Translations under genes and position numbers: made by a program
In this document: positions 15,528 through 24,224 of the stretch, piece by piece
Numbering within the stretch: position 1 is the stretch's first letter
Layout of the letters: every line of letters starts with the position of its first letter
Virus record (IMG/VR): IMGVR_UViG_3300027782_003512
Coordinates: 1-39,610 of that record
DNA: 39,610 nt
Direction: 5' to 3' (one strand)
Origin: a virus
The notes under the pieces: generated by a model
What the model was told of the DNA's origin: nothing
Databases searched by the model: none
Seen by the model: only the letters and a program-made list of their open reading frames with translations

Positions 15528-15812
15528 ATGGACACACAAACTAAAGAAGTAATGGACATTCTCCAAGAAGAATGTGCAGAAGTAATTCAGGCTGTTAGTA
15601 AGATCAGCCGTTTTGGACTGGACAACTATAAGCCAGGCAAACCCAAAACCAATAGAGAACACCTTGAAGAAGAACTAGGCGATATGATGGCTATGATTGA
15701 TATTCTGCACAGCATGGACATTGTCAGCTACACTAACATCGAACGTGCTCAAGCTGCTAAAATTGAAAAACTTAAAAAATGGTCAAATATTCAAAATCTA
15801 GAGAATATCTGA
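15528..15812 (+). CDS. mazG: MazG-like nucleotide pyrophosphohydrolase
   Basis: A 94-residue all-alpha NTP pyrophosphatase with the metal-binding pairs E-x2-E (EECAE, Glu15/Glu18) and E-x3-D (EEELGD, Glu48/Asp52). The family hydrolyses (d)NTPs to monophosphates, and phage forms have been linked to modulating ppGpp or recycling host nucleotides. It starts 3 bases after the exonuclease gene ends. Confidence 0.9.
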   Translation: MDTQTKEVMDILQEECAEVIQAVSKISRFGLDNYKPGKPKTNREHLEEELGDMMAMIDILHSMDIVSYTNIERAQAAKIEKLKKWSNIQNLENI

Positions 15813-15820
15813 TATAAATA
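15813..15820 (+). promoter_or_regulatory. T4 late promoter consensus (TATAAATA)
   Basis: Exact TATAAATA, 76 bases before the dnaK start, so this transcript would have a leader with a normal ribosome binding site. It also overlaps the mazG end. Confidence 0.5.
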
Positions 15821-15896
15821 AAATTGTGAATTGCACCGTCAAGGGCAGTTTATAGAGCATAGTGCTCAAATAGATCTTACTTTAAAGGAGATAGAC

Positions 15897-17795
15897 ATGT
15901 CTAAGATCATCGGTATTGACCTCGGCACCACCAACTCATGCGTGGCTGTTATCGAGAATGGAAAATCCAAAGTTATTGAAAATTCAGAAGGTGCAAGAAC
16001 CACACCCTCAATCGTGGCTTATACCCCAGAAGAAATCATTGTTGGCGCTTCAGCCAAGCGTCAAGCAGTAACAAATCCCAAAAACACAATCTATGCCAGC
16101 AAGCGATTGATTGGTCGCAAGTTTAAAGAACAGGCTGTACAGAAAGACCTTGATCTCATGCCCTATGAGATCTACGAAAACTCCAACGGCGATGCTTGGG
16201 TTCGAGCTCAAGGCAAAGAACTAGCACCCCCACAGATTTCAGCAGAAGTTCTACGTAAAATGAAGAAGACCGCAGAGGACTATCTGGGACATGAAGTGAC
16301 CCAAGCAGTTATCACTGTGCCTGCATACTTCAATGACAGTCAACGTCAAGCAACCAAAGATGCAGGTAAGATTGCAGGACTAGAAGTACTACGTATTATC
16401 AATGAGCCAACCGCGGCTGCACTGGCCTATGGTGTAGACAAACAGGACAAACAAGATCGAAAGATTGCTGTATATGACCTAGGCGGTGGTACGTTTGACG
16501 TAAGCATTATTGAAATTGCTAATGTGGATGGCGAGAAACAGATCGAAGTGTTATCTACCAACGGTGATACATTCCTGGGCGGGGAAGATTTCGACCAACG
16601 TATCATGGATCATCTCTGCGATGAATTCAAGAAAGAACAGGGCGTGGATCTTACCAAAGATATGTTAGCACTGCAACGTCTAAAAGATGCAGCAGAAAAA
16701 GCCAAGATCGAATTGTCTAGTAACACCAGCACAGATGTTAATCTACCTTACATCACTGCAGACGCTTCTGGTCCACGTCATATGAACATCAAGATCAGTC
16801 GTGCTAAGTTAGAGTCGTTGGTAGAAGAACTAGTCAATCGAAGTTTAGAACCATGCCGTACAGCTCTCAAAGACGCAGGCGTGAGTGCCTCAGACATTGA
16901 CGAAGTCATCCTAGTAGGCGGTCAAACACGCATGCCTAAGGTTCAGGAAGAAGTTGAAAAGCTGTTTGGTAAAGCACCACGTAGAGATGTCAATCCAGAT
17001 GAAGCTGTAGCAGTTGGTGCTGCTATCCAAGGTGCTGTATTAGGTGGTGATCGCAAAGACGTTCTATTGCTAGATGTAACACCTTTGAGTTTAGGTATCG
17101 AAACAATGGGCGGTGTGATGTCAAAAATTATCCAAAAGAACACAACTATCCCAACTAAAGGACAGCAGACATTCTCCACAGCAGAAGACAACCAACCAGC
17201 TGTAGACATCAAAGTGTTCCAAGGTGAACGTGAGCTTGTTAAGTTTAACAAACTCTTAGGTGAATTCAAACTAGACGGCATTGCTCCTGCACGTAGAGGA
17301 CAGCCACAGGTTGAAGTGACCTTTGACATCGATGCCAATGGCATCATGCATATCAGTGCCAAGGACAAAGCCACAGGCAAAGAGAACAAGATCACTATCA
17401 AATCCAACAGTGGTTTATCAGAAGCTGAGATCGAAGCTATGATCAAAGACGCAGAGCTAAATGCAGAAGCAGACAAAAAAGCTCGTACGCTGATCGATAC
17501 AAGAAATTCAGCTGAAGCACAGGTACATGAAGTCAAAAAAGATCTTGAAGAATTCCGTGCAGAGCTCACAGAAGCAGAAGTCACAGAAATCGAAACTGTG
17601 ATCACCGCAGTGGAAACAGCGGCCAACGGTGATGACGCTGAAAAGATCACCGAAGAGCTTAATAAAGTTTTCCCGGCAATGAAAACATTGTTGGAGAAAA
17701 AGCAGGCCAAGGAACAGGCAGCACAAGCACAGCCTACTCAGCCTGAAGCAGATGATGTAGTTGATGCCAGCTTCACAGAGAAGAAGGCAGACTAA
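15897..17795 (+). CDS. dnaK: Hsp70 chaperone DnaK, full length
   Basis: A 632-residue complete Dna[14 protein letters not shown] phosphate loop, [54 protein letters not shown], the [14 protein letters not shown] linker, the peptide-binding domain and the helical lid, ending in [21 protein letters not shown] precedes the ATG at 15897. No dnaJ or grpE is seen, so it would use host co-chaperones. A complete dnaK is uncommon in phages. It could aid virion protein folding or protect host proteins, and it is followed by an Hsp20 gene. Confidence 0.97.
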   Translation: MSKIIGIDLGTTNSCVAVIENGKSKVIENSEGARTTPSIVAYTPEEIIVGASAKRQAVTNPKNTIYASKRLIGRKFKEQAVQKDLDLMPYEIYENSNGDAWVRAQGKELAPPQISAEVLRKMKKTAEDYLGHEVTQAVITVPAYFNDSQRQATKDAGKIAGLEVLRIINEPTAAALAYGVDKQDKQDRKIAVYDLGGGTFDVSIIEIANVDGEKQIEVLSTNGDTFLGGEDFDQRIMDHLCDEFKKEQGVDLTKDMLALQRLKDAAEKAKIELSSNTSTDVNLPYITADASGPRHMNIKISRAKLESLVEELVNRSLEPCRTALKDAGVSASDIDEVILVGGQTRMPKVQEEVEKLFGKAPRRDVNPDEAVAVGAAIQGAVLGGDRKDVLLLDVTPLSLGIETMGGVMSKIIQKNTTIPTKGQQTFSTAEDNQPAVDIKVFQGERELVKFNKLLGEFKLDGIAPARRGQPQVEVTFDIDANGIMHISAKDKATGKENKITIKSNSGLSEAEIEAMIKDAELNAEADKKARTLIDTRNSAEAQVHEVKKDLEEFRAELTEAEVTEIETVITAVETAANGDDAEKITEELNKVFPAMKTLLEKKQAKEQAAQAQPTQPEADDVVDASFTEKKAD

Positions 17796-17802
17796 TCATA
17801 AC

Positions 17803-17827
17803 TGAGGTACTTTCGAGGCCTCAATTG
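17803..17827 (+). terminator. Hairpin after dnaK, possible weak terminator
   Basis: TGAGG...CCTCA stem with one added wobble pair and a 9-base loop, followed by AATTGTTCTTACTTT. The T run is imperfect, so readthrough into hsp20 is likely. Confidence 0.4.
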
Positions 17828-17851
17828 TTCTTACTTTAAAAGGAGACTATT

Positions 17852-18295
17852 ATGAACAATCAATTAACAAAATTAGATGCTCTAAGCAGAGCACTCATTG
17901 GGTTTGACACCATGTTTGACCAAATGGAACGCCGGTATGCTAACAGCGTACCCAACAACTATCCACCACACAATATTCTCAAGACTGGTGACAATCAGTA
18001 TGAGATTCAAATTGCTGTGACCGGATTTGAAAAATCGGAAATTGCTGTTACTGTAGAATCAAATGTTCTTACAGTTACAGGCGAAGGAGCAGAATCTATT
18101 CGTCACGAACAGCCGGAGATTGTTTACCTACACAGAGGCCTTGCTACTCGAGATTTTGTCAAAGAATTTCCTTTGGCAGAACACATCGAGGTAGTTGGTG
18201 CAGAAATCCGTAACGGTATGCTGATCGTTAAACTAATACGCAATGTTCCTGAAAGCGCCAAGCCCAAGGTCATTGACATCGTTGACATTAAATAG
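17852..18295 (+). CDS. hsp20: Small heat shock protein (Hsp20/IbpA family)
   Basis: A 147-residue alpha-crystallin domain protein: N-terminal ALSRALIGFDTMFDQMERR as in IbpA, PPHNILKTGDNQYEIQIAVTGF, then VESNVLTVTGE and a GMLIVKL end strand. It is an ATP-independent holdase that passes unfolded proteins to DnaK, encoded just upstream. Hsp20 genes are frequent in T4-type cyanophages. AAAAGGAG precedes the ATG. Confidence 0.94.
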   Translation: MNNQLTKLDALSRALIGFDTMFDQMERRYANSVPNNYPPHNILKTGDNQYEIQIAVTGFEKSEIAVTVESNVLTVTGEGAESIRHEQPEIVYLHRGLATRDFVKEFPLAEHIEVVGAEIRNGMLIVKLIRNVPESAKPKVIDIVDIK

Positions 18296-18301
18296 TAAAA
18301 T

Positions 18302-18326
18302 ATAAGGGAGGGTAACCTCCCTTATT
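18302..18326 (+). terminator. Hairpin after hsp20
   Basis: ATAAGGGAGG and CCTCCCTTAT form a perfect 10-bp stem with a 4-5 base loop, followed by TAAATATT. The stem is strong and the T run weak. Confidence 0.65.
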
Positions 18327-18349
18327 AAATATTACATCATAGGAATTAT

Positions 18350-18649
18350 ATGTCAACAGATACCGCAGTAGAAGAATCAGTAGTTGTAGCACTAAAACCT
18401 CCCGGATTATGGAAGGTGATTTTTCTCAATGATGATTCCACCCCAATGGAATTGGTTATAGAACTGCTAACAGGAATTTTCAAGCACACAGAATCGTCTG
18501 CTAAAGAAGTCACACTGGAAATACATGAAACTGGCAGCGGCGTGGCCGGTGTCTACAGTTTTGAAATCGCCGAACAAAAAGGCATGGAAGCCACAGCAGT
18601 GGCTAGACAGAATGGTTCACCTTTGCGTGTACAAGTGGACCCAGAATGA
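18350..18649 (+). CDS. clpS: Clp protease adaptor ClpS
   Basis: A 99-residue ClpS with the core WKVIFLNDDSTPMELVIELL and the IHETGSGVAGVYSFEIAEQK block. ClpS delivers N-degron substrates to ClpA-ClpP and can block other substrates. It overlaps heme oxygenase by 4 bases. Together with the ClpP-like gene at 35666 it suggests phage control of host proteolysis, but no ClpA is in the window. Confidence 0.93.
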   Translation: MSTDTAVEESVVVALKPPGLWKVIFLNDDSTPMELVIELLTGIFKHTESSAKEVTLEIHETGSGVAGVYSFEIAEQKGMEATAVARQNGSPLRVQVDPE

Positions 18650-19191
18650 GTCTACGAGAAATTACCAAAGACCTCCATCATGAGGCAGAAACTACAACAT
18701 TTGCTAAGATGTTGCTCAGTGGCAAAATTGAAAAACAAGACTACAGAAACTATCTGTACAATCTACTAGCAGTATACGATCCAATCGAATGGTACTGCAA
18801 ACGTCAGGGCTTTCTTGACACCATGCCGGACCTTCCAAGACTAAAGTCTATATACGCAGACTTTCAAGAATTAGACGATGGCTCATACTGTTATCTAACT
18901 CCTGCTACATTAGAGTATCAAGCATACTTGCATAGACTAGGCAATGATCCACAACGTAAAGCACAAATTAAGGCCCATCTATACTGCCGTCACATGGGCG
19001 ACCTATTCGGTGGACAGATCATCAAGAAGCAGGTAGCACATATATCAAGTGGTAAGTTCTACGACTTTGAAAATGGCGATGACATGAAAGGTGCTATCCG
19101 TGCAACACTAACAGACGAACTGGGTGACGAAGCTCGTGTGGCTTTTGAGTATGCTATTAAAATGATGCGAGATTTGTACCGTGGAGAATAA
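18646..19191 (+). CDS. hemO: Heme oxygenase
   Basis: A 181-residue biliverdin-forming heme oxygenase: LREITKDLHHEAET with the proximal heme histidine (His11/12), FAKMLLSGKIEKQDYRNYLYN, and HLYCRHMGDLFGGQIIKK covering the distal helix with its Gly-Gly. It opens heme to biliverdin, CO and iron. It lies between clpS and a bilin reductase with overlapping ends, so heme is probably turned into a reduced bilin in one pathway. Iron release is another possible benefit. Confidence 0.92.
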   Translation: MSLREITKDLHHEAETTTFAKMLLSGKIEKQDYRNYLYNLLAVYDPIEWYCKRQGFLDTMPDLPRLKSIYADFQELDDGSYCYLTPATLEYQAYLHRLGNDPQRKAQIKAHLYCRHMGDLFGGQIIKKQVAHISSGKFYDFENGDDMKGAIRATLTDELGDEARVAFEYAIKMMRDLYRGE

Positions 19192-19864
19192 TGTTTGGAA
19201 CACACTGATAGAGATACAATCTCTATTTGAGAAGTCGTTCGATAGCACAGGTACTGAAGTGTTTGAGCCGGGGATGGATCGGTTTAATCAACCGGGTTGG
19301 GTTAATAGAATTTGGACCAGTGATGATTATCGTAGAGCTCATATCGATGTAGTCGATGCCCGATCCACAAAGGGACTCTGGATGATGCATTGCTGTATTT
19401 TCCCACACATCCATAACCCGGCACCTATTTACGGATTTGATGTTATTGCAGGTAAGAATAAGATCACTGGGTGTTTTCATGATTTCAGCCCTGCTGGAGA
19501 TATCGAACATCACCTTATTGATTGGTTTGCTGCAGAAACTCAAAAATTACAGTGGAATAAAACACGGAAACTACCCGAGTGGGCAGAACGTATTTTCACA
19601 GGATCTATGATTGCTGCGGGCAATGTCAGCGATCCGGAAGAACTAGAACAGATCATGGATCTTGTAAAACTTACCACAGAAGTATATCTCAAGCATGTAG
19701 GTGATACTAATCGCACAGCTAAGAACACTACTCACAATCAAAATTACTACGCACAAAATCAGAAACAAAACCCTCATACACCGAAGGTAATGGTTAGTTT
19801 AGGGCTTTCAGAGGACGATGTACAGCATTTCATCCAAGAGTGCCTGTTCCCTGAAATTCGCTAA
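19181..19864 (+). CDS. Ferredoxin-dependent bilin reductase (PcyX/PebS type)
   Basis: A 227-residue HY2-family protein. The core reads HCCIFPHIHNPAPIYGFDVI, then GKNKITGCFHDFSPAG, as in ferredoxin-dependent bilin reductases, with a conserved Asp near 87 and histidines at 76 and 78 near the expected bilin site. The family reduces biliverdin to phycobilins. Phage members are known (PebS in cyanophages, PcyX from metagenomic phages); which product this one makes cannot be read from sequence. The GTG at 19181 overlaps heme oxygenase by 11 bases; no ATG start is in frame nearby. Confidence 0.87.
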   Translation: MENNVWNTLIEIQSLFEKSFDSTGTEVFEPGMDRFNQPGWVNRIWTSDDYRRAHIDVVDARSTKGLWMMHCCIFPHIHNPAPIYGFDVIAGKNKITGCFHDFSPAGDIEHHLIDWFAAETQKLQWNKTRKLPEWAERIFTGSMIAAGNVSDPEELEQIMDLVKLTTEVYLKHVGDTNRTAKNTTHNQNYYAQNQKQNPHTPKVMVSLGLSEDDVQHFIQECLFPEIR

Positions 19865-19867
19865 ATA
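19862..19867 (+). promoter_or_regulatory. T4-like late promoter motif (CTAAATAC)
   Basis: TAAATA ends 6 bases before the ATG at 19874 and includes the stop of the bilin reductase gene. CTAAATACTAG is identical to the site at 12812-12822. No Shine-Dalgarno sequence. Confidence 0.45.
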
Positions 19868-19873
19868 CTAGCT

Positions 19874-21385
19874 ATGCGAATATTTGAATTTAAAACCCCA
19901 CAATCAACTACAGAATTAGCAGATCTTTTAGATAAAGCAAAAGATAAGCCTAAGGCACTGAATATGCTTGCGGCAGGCATTGATGCTATTTTAATAACAA
20001 CAAATAAATTATTATCTAGAGTCAAAGCTAATGAAAAAAATGTTGTGCAAGAACCAAAGCCTGCGCCAACACCTCCCCCACTTACTGCACCTGCTGGCCC
20101 AGCTATTCCTAATACGAATCAAATTGCTAAAACAGAAAGTTTAGAAGAAACAACCATACAAGATATACCTTCTCTAAAATCAAAGATTGACGGTATTGAA
20201 AGCAATATTAAATTATTAAAAAAATTAAAATTAGGAAAGCAGGCAGTACTAATTGTAAAACAATTAGAAGCACAAATAAATGAATTTGAAGAAGAAATAA
20301 AGAATGCATTAAAAGAAGCAACTGACTCTTATAAATCTTTAGATCCGTATATTAGTAAAATGTTATCAAAAGTTAATGAAAATAATGAACAAAGTATTGC
20401 TAGGGCTAGATCGATATTCTTAAACGATGAAATACCGATAGAAGAAGCCAAACGATTCCTTGAAGTGGCTCAAACAGGGGTAATCGATATGATCCCAATG
20501 GTTAAAAAATCAAAAGGAAAATTAGATCAATTCGTAGTTAATGATCCTGTGGTAAAAAGAGTGTATGCTAAAGTAATTGCTGATTTTATTAATTGGATTC
20601 CTGGTAAAACTGCCGGGAACGTTGGACCGGGTGAATTTGCATTGGTTATGTTAGGAAATCCTACAGGCAAAGAGAAAAAAGGAGATCTTAAGATAGGTGA
20701 TGAAATGTTTGAAGTAAAAGCTGGAAATACAAGTCAAGCAGAATTAAAGACCGGTAAATTAGGTACACCAAAAAGAACTGGGGCAATATTCGATACCGGA
20801 GTTTCAGGAAAGGCTGTTTGGCCAGAGATAGAGAAAATTTTAGTAAGCTACGGCTTTGAAAATATGACTGAACGCAAAAAAGATGCAGAAGGAAATATAA
20901 AAAACCACACAAGATATAATCTACAGGCAAATAATTTTGAAAACTATAATCAAGAATTTGATAGATTAGGTATGAATTTATCTGCAAGAGCAGAACTATT
21001 AACAAAAATATCTGAAAAAATATTCCCTGCATCAACTTTTGATATAAAACTTGTTAAAAAATCAATTCAGGCCATTCTTATGCAAACGAACGGAAAGCTA
21101 ACACCAGCAACTGTGCCACCGGGGGAATCAAATCAGTTACAAAATAATAATATGTTGTTAAGATATCTCAATACATTATCACTGCAGACTTATCGAGAGG
21201 AAGGATCATCAAAAGACAACTTTTTATTTTTAAATAAAACAACTAGAGAGTTTAGAGTTTATAGAGGACAACAACTGGATAAAGAGTTAAATAATCCGCT
21301 GTCTGATCTTAAACTTATATCTGGCATAGCATTTAGCCTAGTTGATAAACAAAGCAAAGCTACCCCTAGAATCACACTCGGTTAA
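19874..21385 (+). CDS. Large hypothetical protein with nuclease-like motif
   Basis: A 503-residue protein that is visibly more AT-rich than its neighbours. It has an N-terminal helical part with a Pro-rich stretch (about 55-75), a charged coiled-coil region (about 90-165) and a central segment GPGEFALVMLG...KKGDLKIGDEMFEVKAG (about 255-285). Its Glu, Asp and E-x-K spacing resembles a PD-(D/E)xK nuclease core. The C-terminal part is unrecognised. It follows a late promoter motif and lacks a ribosome binding site. It could be a virion or capsid-associated nuclease; this is inference. Confidence 0.7.
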   Translation: MRIFEFKTPQSTTELADLLDKAKDKPKALNMLAAGIDAILITTNKLLSRVKANEKNVVQEPKPAPTPPPLTAPAGPAIPNTNQIAKTESLEETTIQDIPSLKSKIDGIESNIKLLKKLKLGKQAVLIVKQLEAQINEFEEEIKNALKEATDSYKSLDPYISKMLSKVNENNEQSIARARSIFLNDEIPIEEAKRFLEVAQTGVIDMIPMVKKSKGKLDQFVVNDPVVKRVYAKVIADFINWIPGKTAGNVGPGEFALVMLGNPTGKEKKGDLKIGDEMFEVKAGNTSQAELKTGKLGTPKRTGAIFDTGVSGKAVWPEIEKILVSYGFENMTERKKDAEGNIKNHTRYNLQANNFENYNQEFDRLGMNLSARAELLTKISEKIFPASTFDIKLVKKSIQAILMQTNGKLTPATVPPGESNQLQNNNMLLRYLNTLSLQTYREEGSSKDNFLFLNKTTREFRVYRGQQLDKELNNPLSDLKLISGIAFSLVDKQSKATPRITLG

Positions 21386-21440
21386 TAAACTGCCCTTTTA
21401 ATTTAGATTAATCTAATTAGTTAATTCTCTATGCTCTCCG

Positions 21441-21448
21441 TATAAATA
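21441..21448 (+). promoter_or_regulatory. T4 late promoter consensus (TATAAATA)
   Basis: Exact TATAAATA ending 5 bases before the ATG at 21454. No Shine-Dalgarno sequence lies between. Confidence 0.6.
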
Positions 21449-21453
21449 TTGTT

Positions 21454-21603
21454 ATGAGCTGGTTTAACAGAAGTCCTCGAATTAAAGAACCTACTAAACA
21501 TACACCACCCCACCGTACTAGTCCTGCTTCAGAAAAAATGTTAGACCAAGCAAAGAAAACAGGACCAGACAAAACTCCTTCCAAGAAAAAAGACAAACAA
21601 TAA
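21454..21603 (+). CDS. Small basic phage protein (49 aa)
   Basis: Starts MSWFNRSPRIKEPTK and ends in a Lys-rich tail, Pro- and Lys-rich throughout and probably unstructured. Its layout resembles short conserved proteins in T4-type phages; function unknown. The TATAAATA motif directly upstream supports it as a real late gene. Confidence 0.65.
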   Translation: MSWFNRSPRIKEPTKHTPPHRTSPASEKMLDQAKKTGPDKTPSKKKDKQ

Positions 21604-21664
21604 TCGCATCATATAATTCGCTGCCATTTTACTGTAAATAATTTTACATTAAGGAGCGAACCTA

Positions 21665-23770
21665 ATGAAATTATTTAAATCAGCCATGGTGGCGCTGGCT
21701 TTCCTGTTCACCTCAGTAGCAAATGCATTTGAGTCCGGCACAGACTATAATAGTGCAAACATGTCTTATACCGCTAATAGCACGATCAGTCAAAATATAG
21801 TATTTGATAGTGCGATGCAAAGTGGTGGTACACTGACTTTTTCAGTGGAAGCACACGCAGGTGGTGGTCGACCATTGCAACACGATACCGGACAAATTAA
21901 ATTAGAATACTATAATGGCGGAACCTTATTGGGTTCTAGTACTACCAGTTACGCCACCGGTAATCTACTACAAATGAATGCCTGGAGTTCAGGTCCAGGT
22001 GACAACTCAGAACCTTGGAGTACACTATCATTGACTTCTACTAATTGTGGTACTGCAGGCAGTTGTGCCAGTGTCACTCATGTCAAAGTTATCATGATTG
22101 GTACAGATACATCATGGTGGGCAGGTAATTATGGTCCACAATGGCGTGTACCAACAGTAACATTCACACCAACAGGTGGATCGGCGGGTAGCAACATATT
22201 GTATAATCCAGAGTTTGGTCTTGATTCATCGGGTGTATTTGCACAAGGTTGGACCAGTTCTTCCAGCTGGGGTGCATGCGGTACAACCAGTGGATCTGTA
22301 ATGTGTACAACCACAGCAGCCGGCATCACAGCAAACATGAGCGGTGGCGGCTATGATGCCAATGGTGGTACTACAGCAGCAACACCGGGTGGATACACCG
22401 GTACATTGTCGGTTACATCCTTCAGCGGCAGCAGCAGCGGATCAGGAAGTGGATCACCTACTGTAACAGGAACCACAACGACCAATCAAACTACCACCAG
22501 CAACAGCAGAGGCTCAAGTACAACCGCTACCAGCACAGTTGATGGTACAACTTCAGAAACAGATGTAGTGACTAGAGGAACCTCAGTCACTACAGTAGTT
22601 GAAACTAGAAATCGTGGTGATCAAACAGAAAAAACTCTAACTGTTAATCAGGTGTTCACTACCACTGTGACCACACCGGTGACCACAACAACCACTACAG
22701 TTACACCTTACACCACAACTACCACAGTCACAACACCAGTAACAGTTACTACAGTCACGACACCAGTAACAGTTACTACATACAGTGACGGAACATCAAC
22801 AACTACAAACGGTACAGCCACTACCAGTACCAGTACCAGCGATGAAGTTGTTACCAGCGTTGTAGTAGGTACTACCACAACAGTTGCGGCTGTTACTGTG
22901 GATGAGGTGCTGTCCAGTGCAACAACCACAGCATATCAGACCAGAATTGATCAGTTTGATAGACTAGCAGAAGCTAACATACGAGAAAATTCTATTTTAG
23001 TCAGCGATCCATTAATTCGTCATAGAGCCCACGACGGTGAAATTAAATTAATAGGTGCAAATGTCAACGAACGCACTGTGTTTGATATCACAGCATCGAG
23101 ATCAGGCACCGATACTGTTGACGGATATCAATCAACTGCTAATCGATACAGTTTAGGTATAGCACATTTGGTAAAAACTGATTTAATGATAGGCGGACAG
23201 TTTAGTCAAATTAACCTAAACATGGATGGAAATAACAGCACAGGATCTTTGTATAAAAATGCTGTAAATTTATACGCACTATGGACTAGAAACGATTGGT
23301 TAGTCAAAGGCGATGTTGGGCATGCAAAAAATAAATTTAATACCACTCACGCACTTCCTGATTTAAATTTATCAAATAGTGCCAGTGCCGCAGGCGAAGA
23401 CTTATGGGCACAGGTAAGACTTTATACCCCTGCTAAGAAAGGCGTTAGATTATTTGCTGGTGCTAGAAAAGAACAAAATCGTCGAGACTCGGCGACTGAT
23501 TCAGGATCAGCATTATCAGCAGTTGACTATGCCGCAGTTAATAAGATAACTGATACCACCGAAGCAGGTATACGTGTTGATCATTATGTCAACGACAAGA
23601 TGAGTGTGTATGCAGAATACAGCCAAAACAGTAGACATTTAGAAACTGGCAAAGCAGGCCTAAGTTTTATTTCTAAAAAGAATGCTACAATTCAAATAGG
23701 CACTATTCAACAAAGACAAAACGATCTACGAAACAGTGGCGCGATGTTAGAGTTGAAAATTTTATTTTAA
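21665..23770 (+). CDS. Autotransporter-like outer-membrane protein with Thr-rich linker
   Basis: A 701-residue protein. It has a signal peptide (1-21, cut after ANA), a secreted N-terminal domain (about 22-250) with beta-rich, Trp/Gly-rich sequence, and a Thr/Val/Ser-rich low-complexity linker (about 262-424). A short helix (about 425-450) precedes a C-terminal beta-barrel of about 250 residues with alternating strands, ending MLELKILF with a terminal Phe. This is the plan of a type V autotransporter, although no named domain is recognised in the passenger. AAGGAG precedes the ATG. A phage-encoded surface adhesin or receptor-masking protein is a possible role. It is rare in phages as far as I know. 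Confidence 0.72.
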   Translation: MKLFKSAMVALAFLFTSVANAFESGTDYNSANMSYTANSTISQNIVFDSAMQSGGTLTFSVEAHAGGGRPLQHDTGQIKLEYYNGGTLLGSSTTSYATGNLLQMNAWSSGPGDNSEPWSTLSLTSTNCGTAGSCASVTHVKVIMIGTDTSWWAGNYGPQWRVPTVTFTPTGGSAGSNILYNPEFGLDSSGVFAQGWTSSSSWGACGTTSGSVMCTTTAAGITANMSGGGYDANGGTTAATPGGYTGTLSVTSFSGSSSGSGSGSPTVTGTTTTNQTTTSNSRGSSTTATSTVDGTTSETDVVTRGTSVTTVVETRNRGDQTEKTLTVNQVFTTTVTTPVTTTTTTVTPYTTTTTVTTPVTVTTVTTPVTVTTYSDGTSTTTNGTATTSTSTSDEVVTSVVVGTTTTVAAVTVDEVLSSATTTAYQTRIDQFDRLAEANIRENSILVSDPLIRHRAHDGEIKLIGANVNERTVFDITASRSGTDTVDGYQSTANRYSLGIAHLVKTDLMIGGQFSQINLNMDGNNSTGSLYKNAVNLYALWTRNDWLVKGDVGHAKNKFNTTHALPDLNLSNSASAAGEDLWAQVRLYTPAKKGVRLFAGARKEQNRRDSATDSGSALSAVDYAAVNKITDTTEAGIRVDHYVNDKMSVYAEYSQNSRHLETGKAGLSFISKKNATIQIGTIQQRQNDLRNSGAMLELKILF
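22733..22786 (+). repeat. 27-bp tandem repeat in the Thr-rich linker
   Basis: ACACCAGTAACAGTTACTAC begins at 22733 and again at 22760, in frame (27 bases, 9 codons), coding TTPVTVTTV-type repeats. It fits linker growth by slippage. Confidence 0.75.
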
Positions 23771-23791
23771 GTAAGGTAACCATGGGAGTTA

Positions 23792-24085
23792 ATGAAAACA
23801 TTCAATAAAATATTATTAGGCATGGTGGCGGTGACAACGGTACTTGCTCCGCTTGTGCCTAAAAATCTTAGTGTGAATATCGATCTCGGATCTTCCAGTA
23901 AGGCGAGATCTTATGTGTTTTCAGATGCAGACTGCGACCTTAGTTACAAAACTATCACTGACACTGGTATACAAATCTGCGAATATCAGTGCAGAGACAA
24001 GGAAAAAACTAGAGTGTTCAAAACTTTAAATTCGCAATCTATGTGTTTAACAACTGTGGTTGAATCTATAAAACAATATCAGTGA
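23792..24085 (+). CDS. Secreted Cys-containing hypothetical protein (97 aa)
   Basis: The N-terminal signal (about 1-28) is followed by a mature part with five or so cysteines (DCDLSYK, ICEYQCRDK, MCLTT) that may form disulfides in the periplasm. No family is recognised. GGGAG lies about 5 bases before the ATG. The stop shares its last base with the next start (TGATG). Confidence 0.7.
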   Translation: MKTFNKILLGMVAVTTVLAPLVPKNLSVNIDLGSSSKARSYVFSDADCDLSYKTITDTGIQICEYQCRDKEKTRVFKTLNSQSMCLTTVVESIKQYQ

Positions 24086-24207
24086 TGAAATCAACATCTT
24101 GGCGGTTTTGGATTAATTTATTGTTGGTATTTTATGTATTGACATTTTTACCATTGACTCTTTACAGTTTGTTTTATAATGTTTCTGAAATTATCGTAGG
24201 TAAATAA
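24085..24207 (+). CDS. Single-span membrane peptide (40 aa)
   Basis: MKSTSWRFWINLLLVFYVLT continues with a hydrophobic span to about residue 32, then a short tail. The ATG overlaps the preceding stop by one base, so translation is probably coupled. It is too short for family recognition. Confidence 0.6.
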   Translation: MKSTSWRFWINLLLVFYVLTFLPLTLYSLFYNVSEIIVGK

Positions 24208-24224
24208 TTGTTTAAGGAGCCATT

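Noticed and set aside
16943-17710. Long open frame on the minus strand inside dnaK
   Set aside because: A 255-codon Ser-rich frame antisense to a certain dnaK gene, without a ribosome binding site or recognisable domain. It is a codon-bias shadow.
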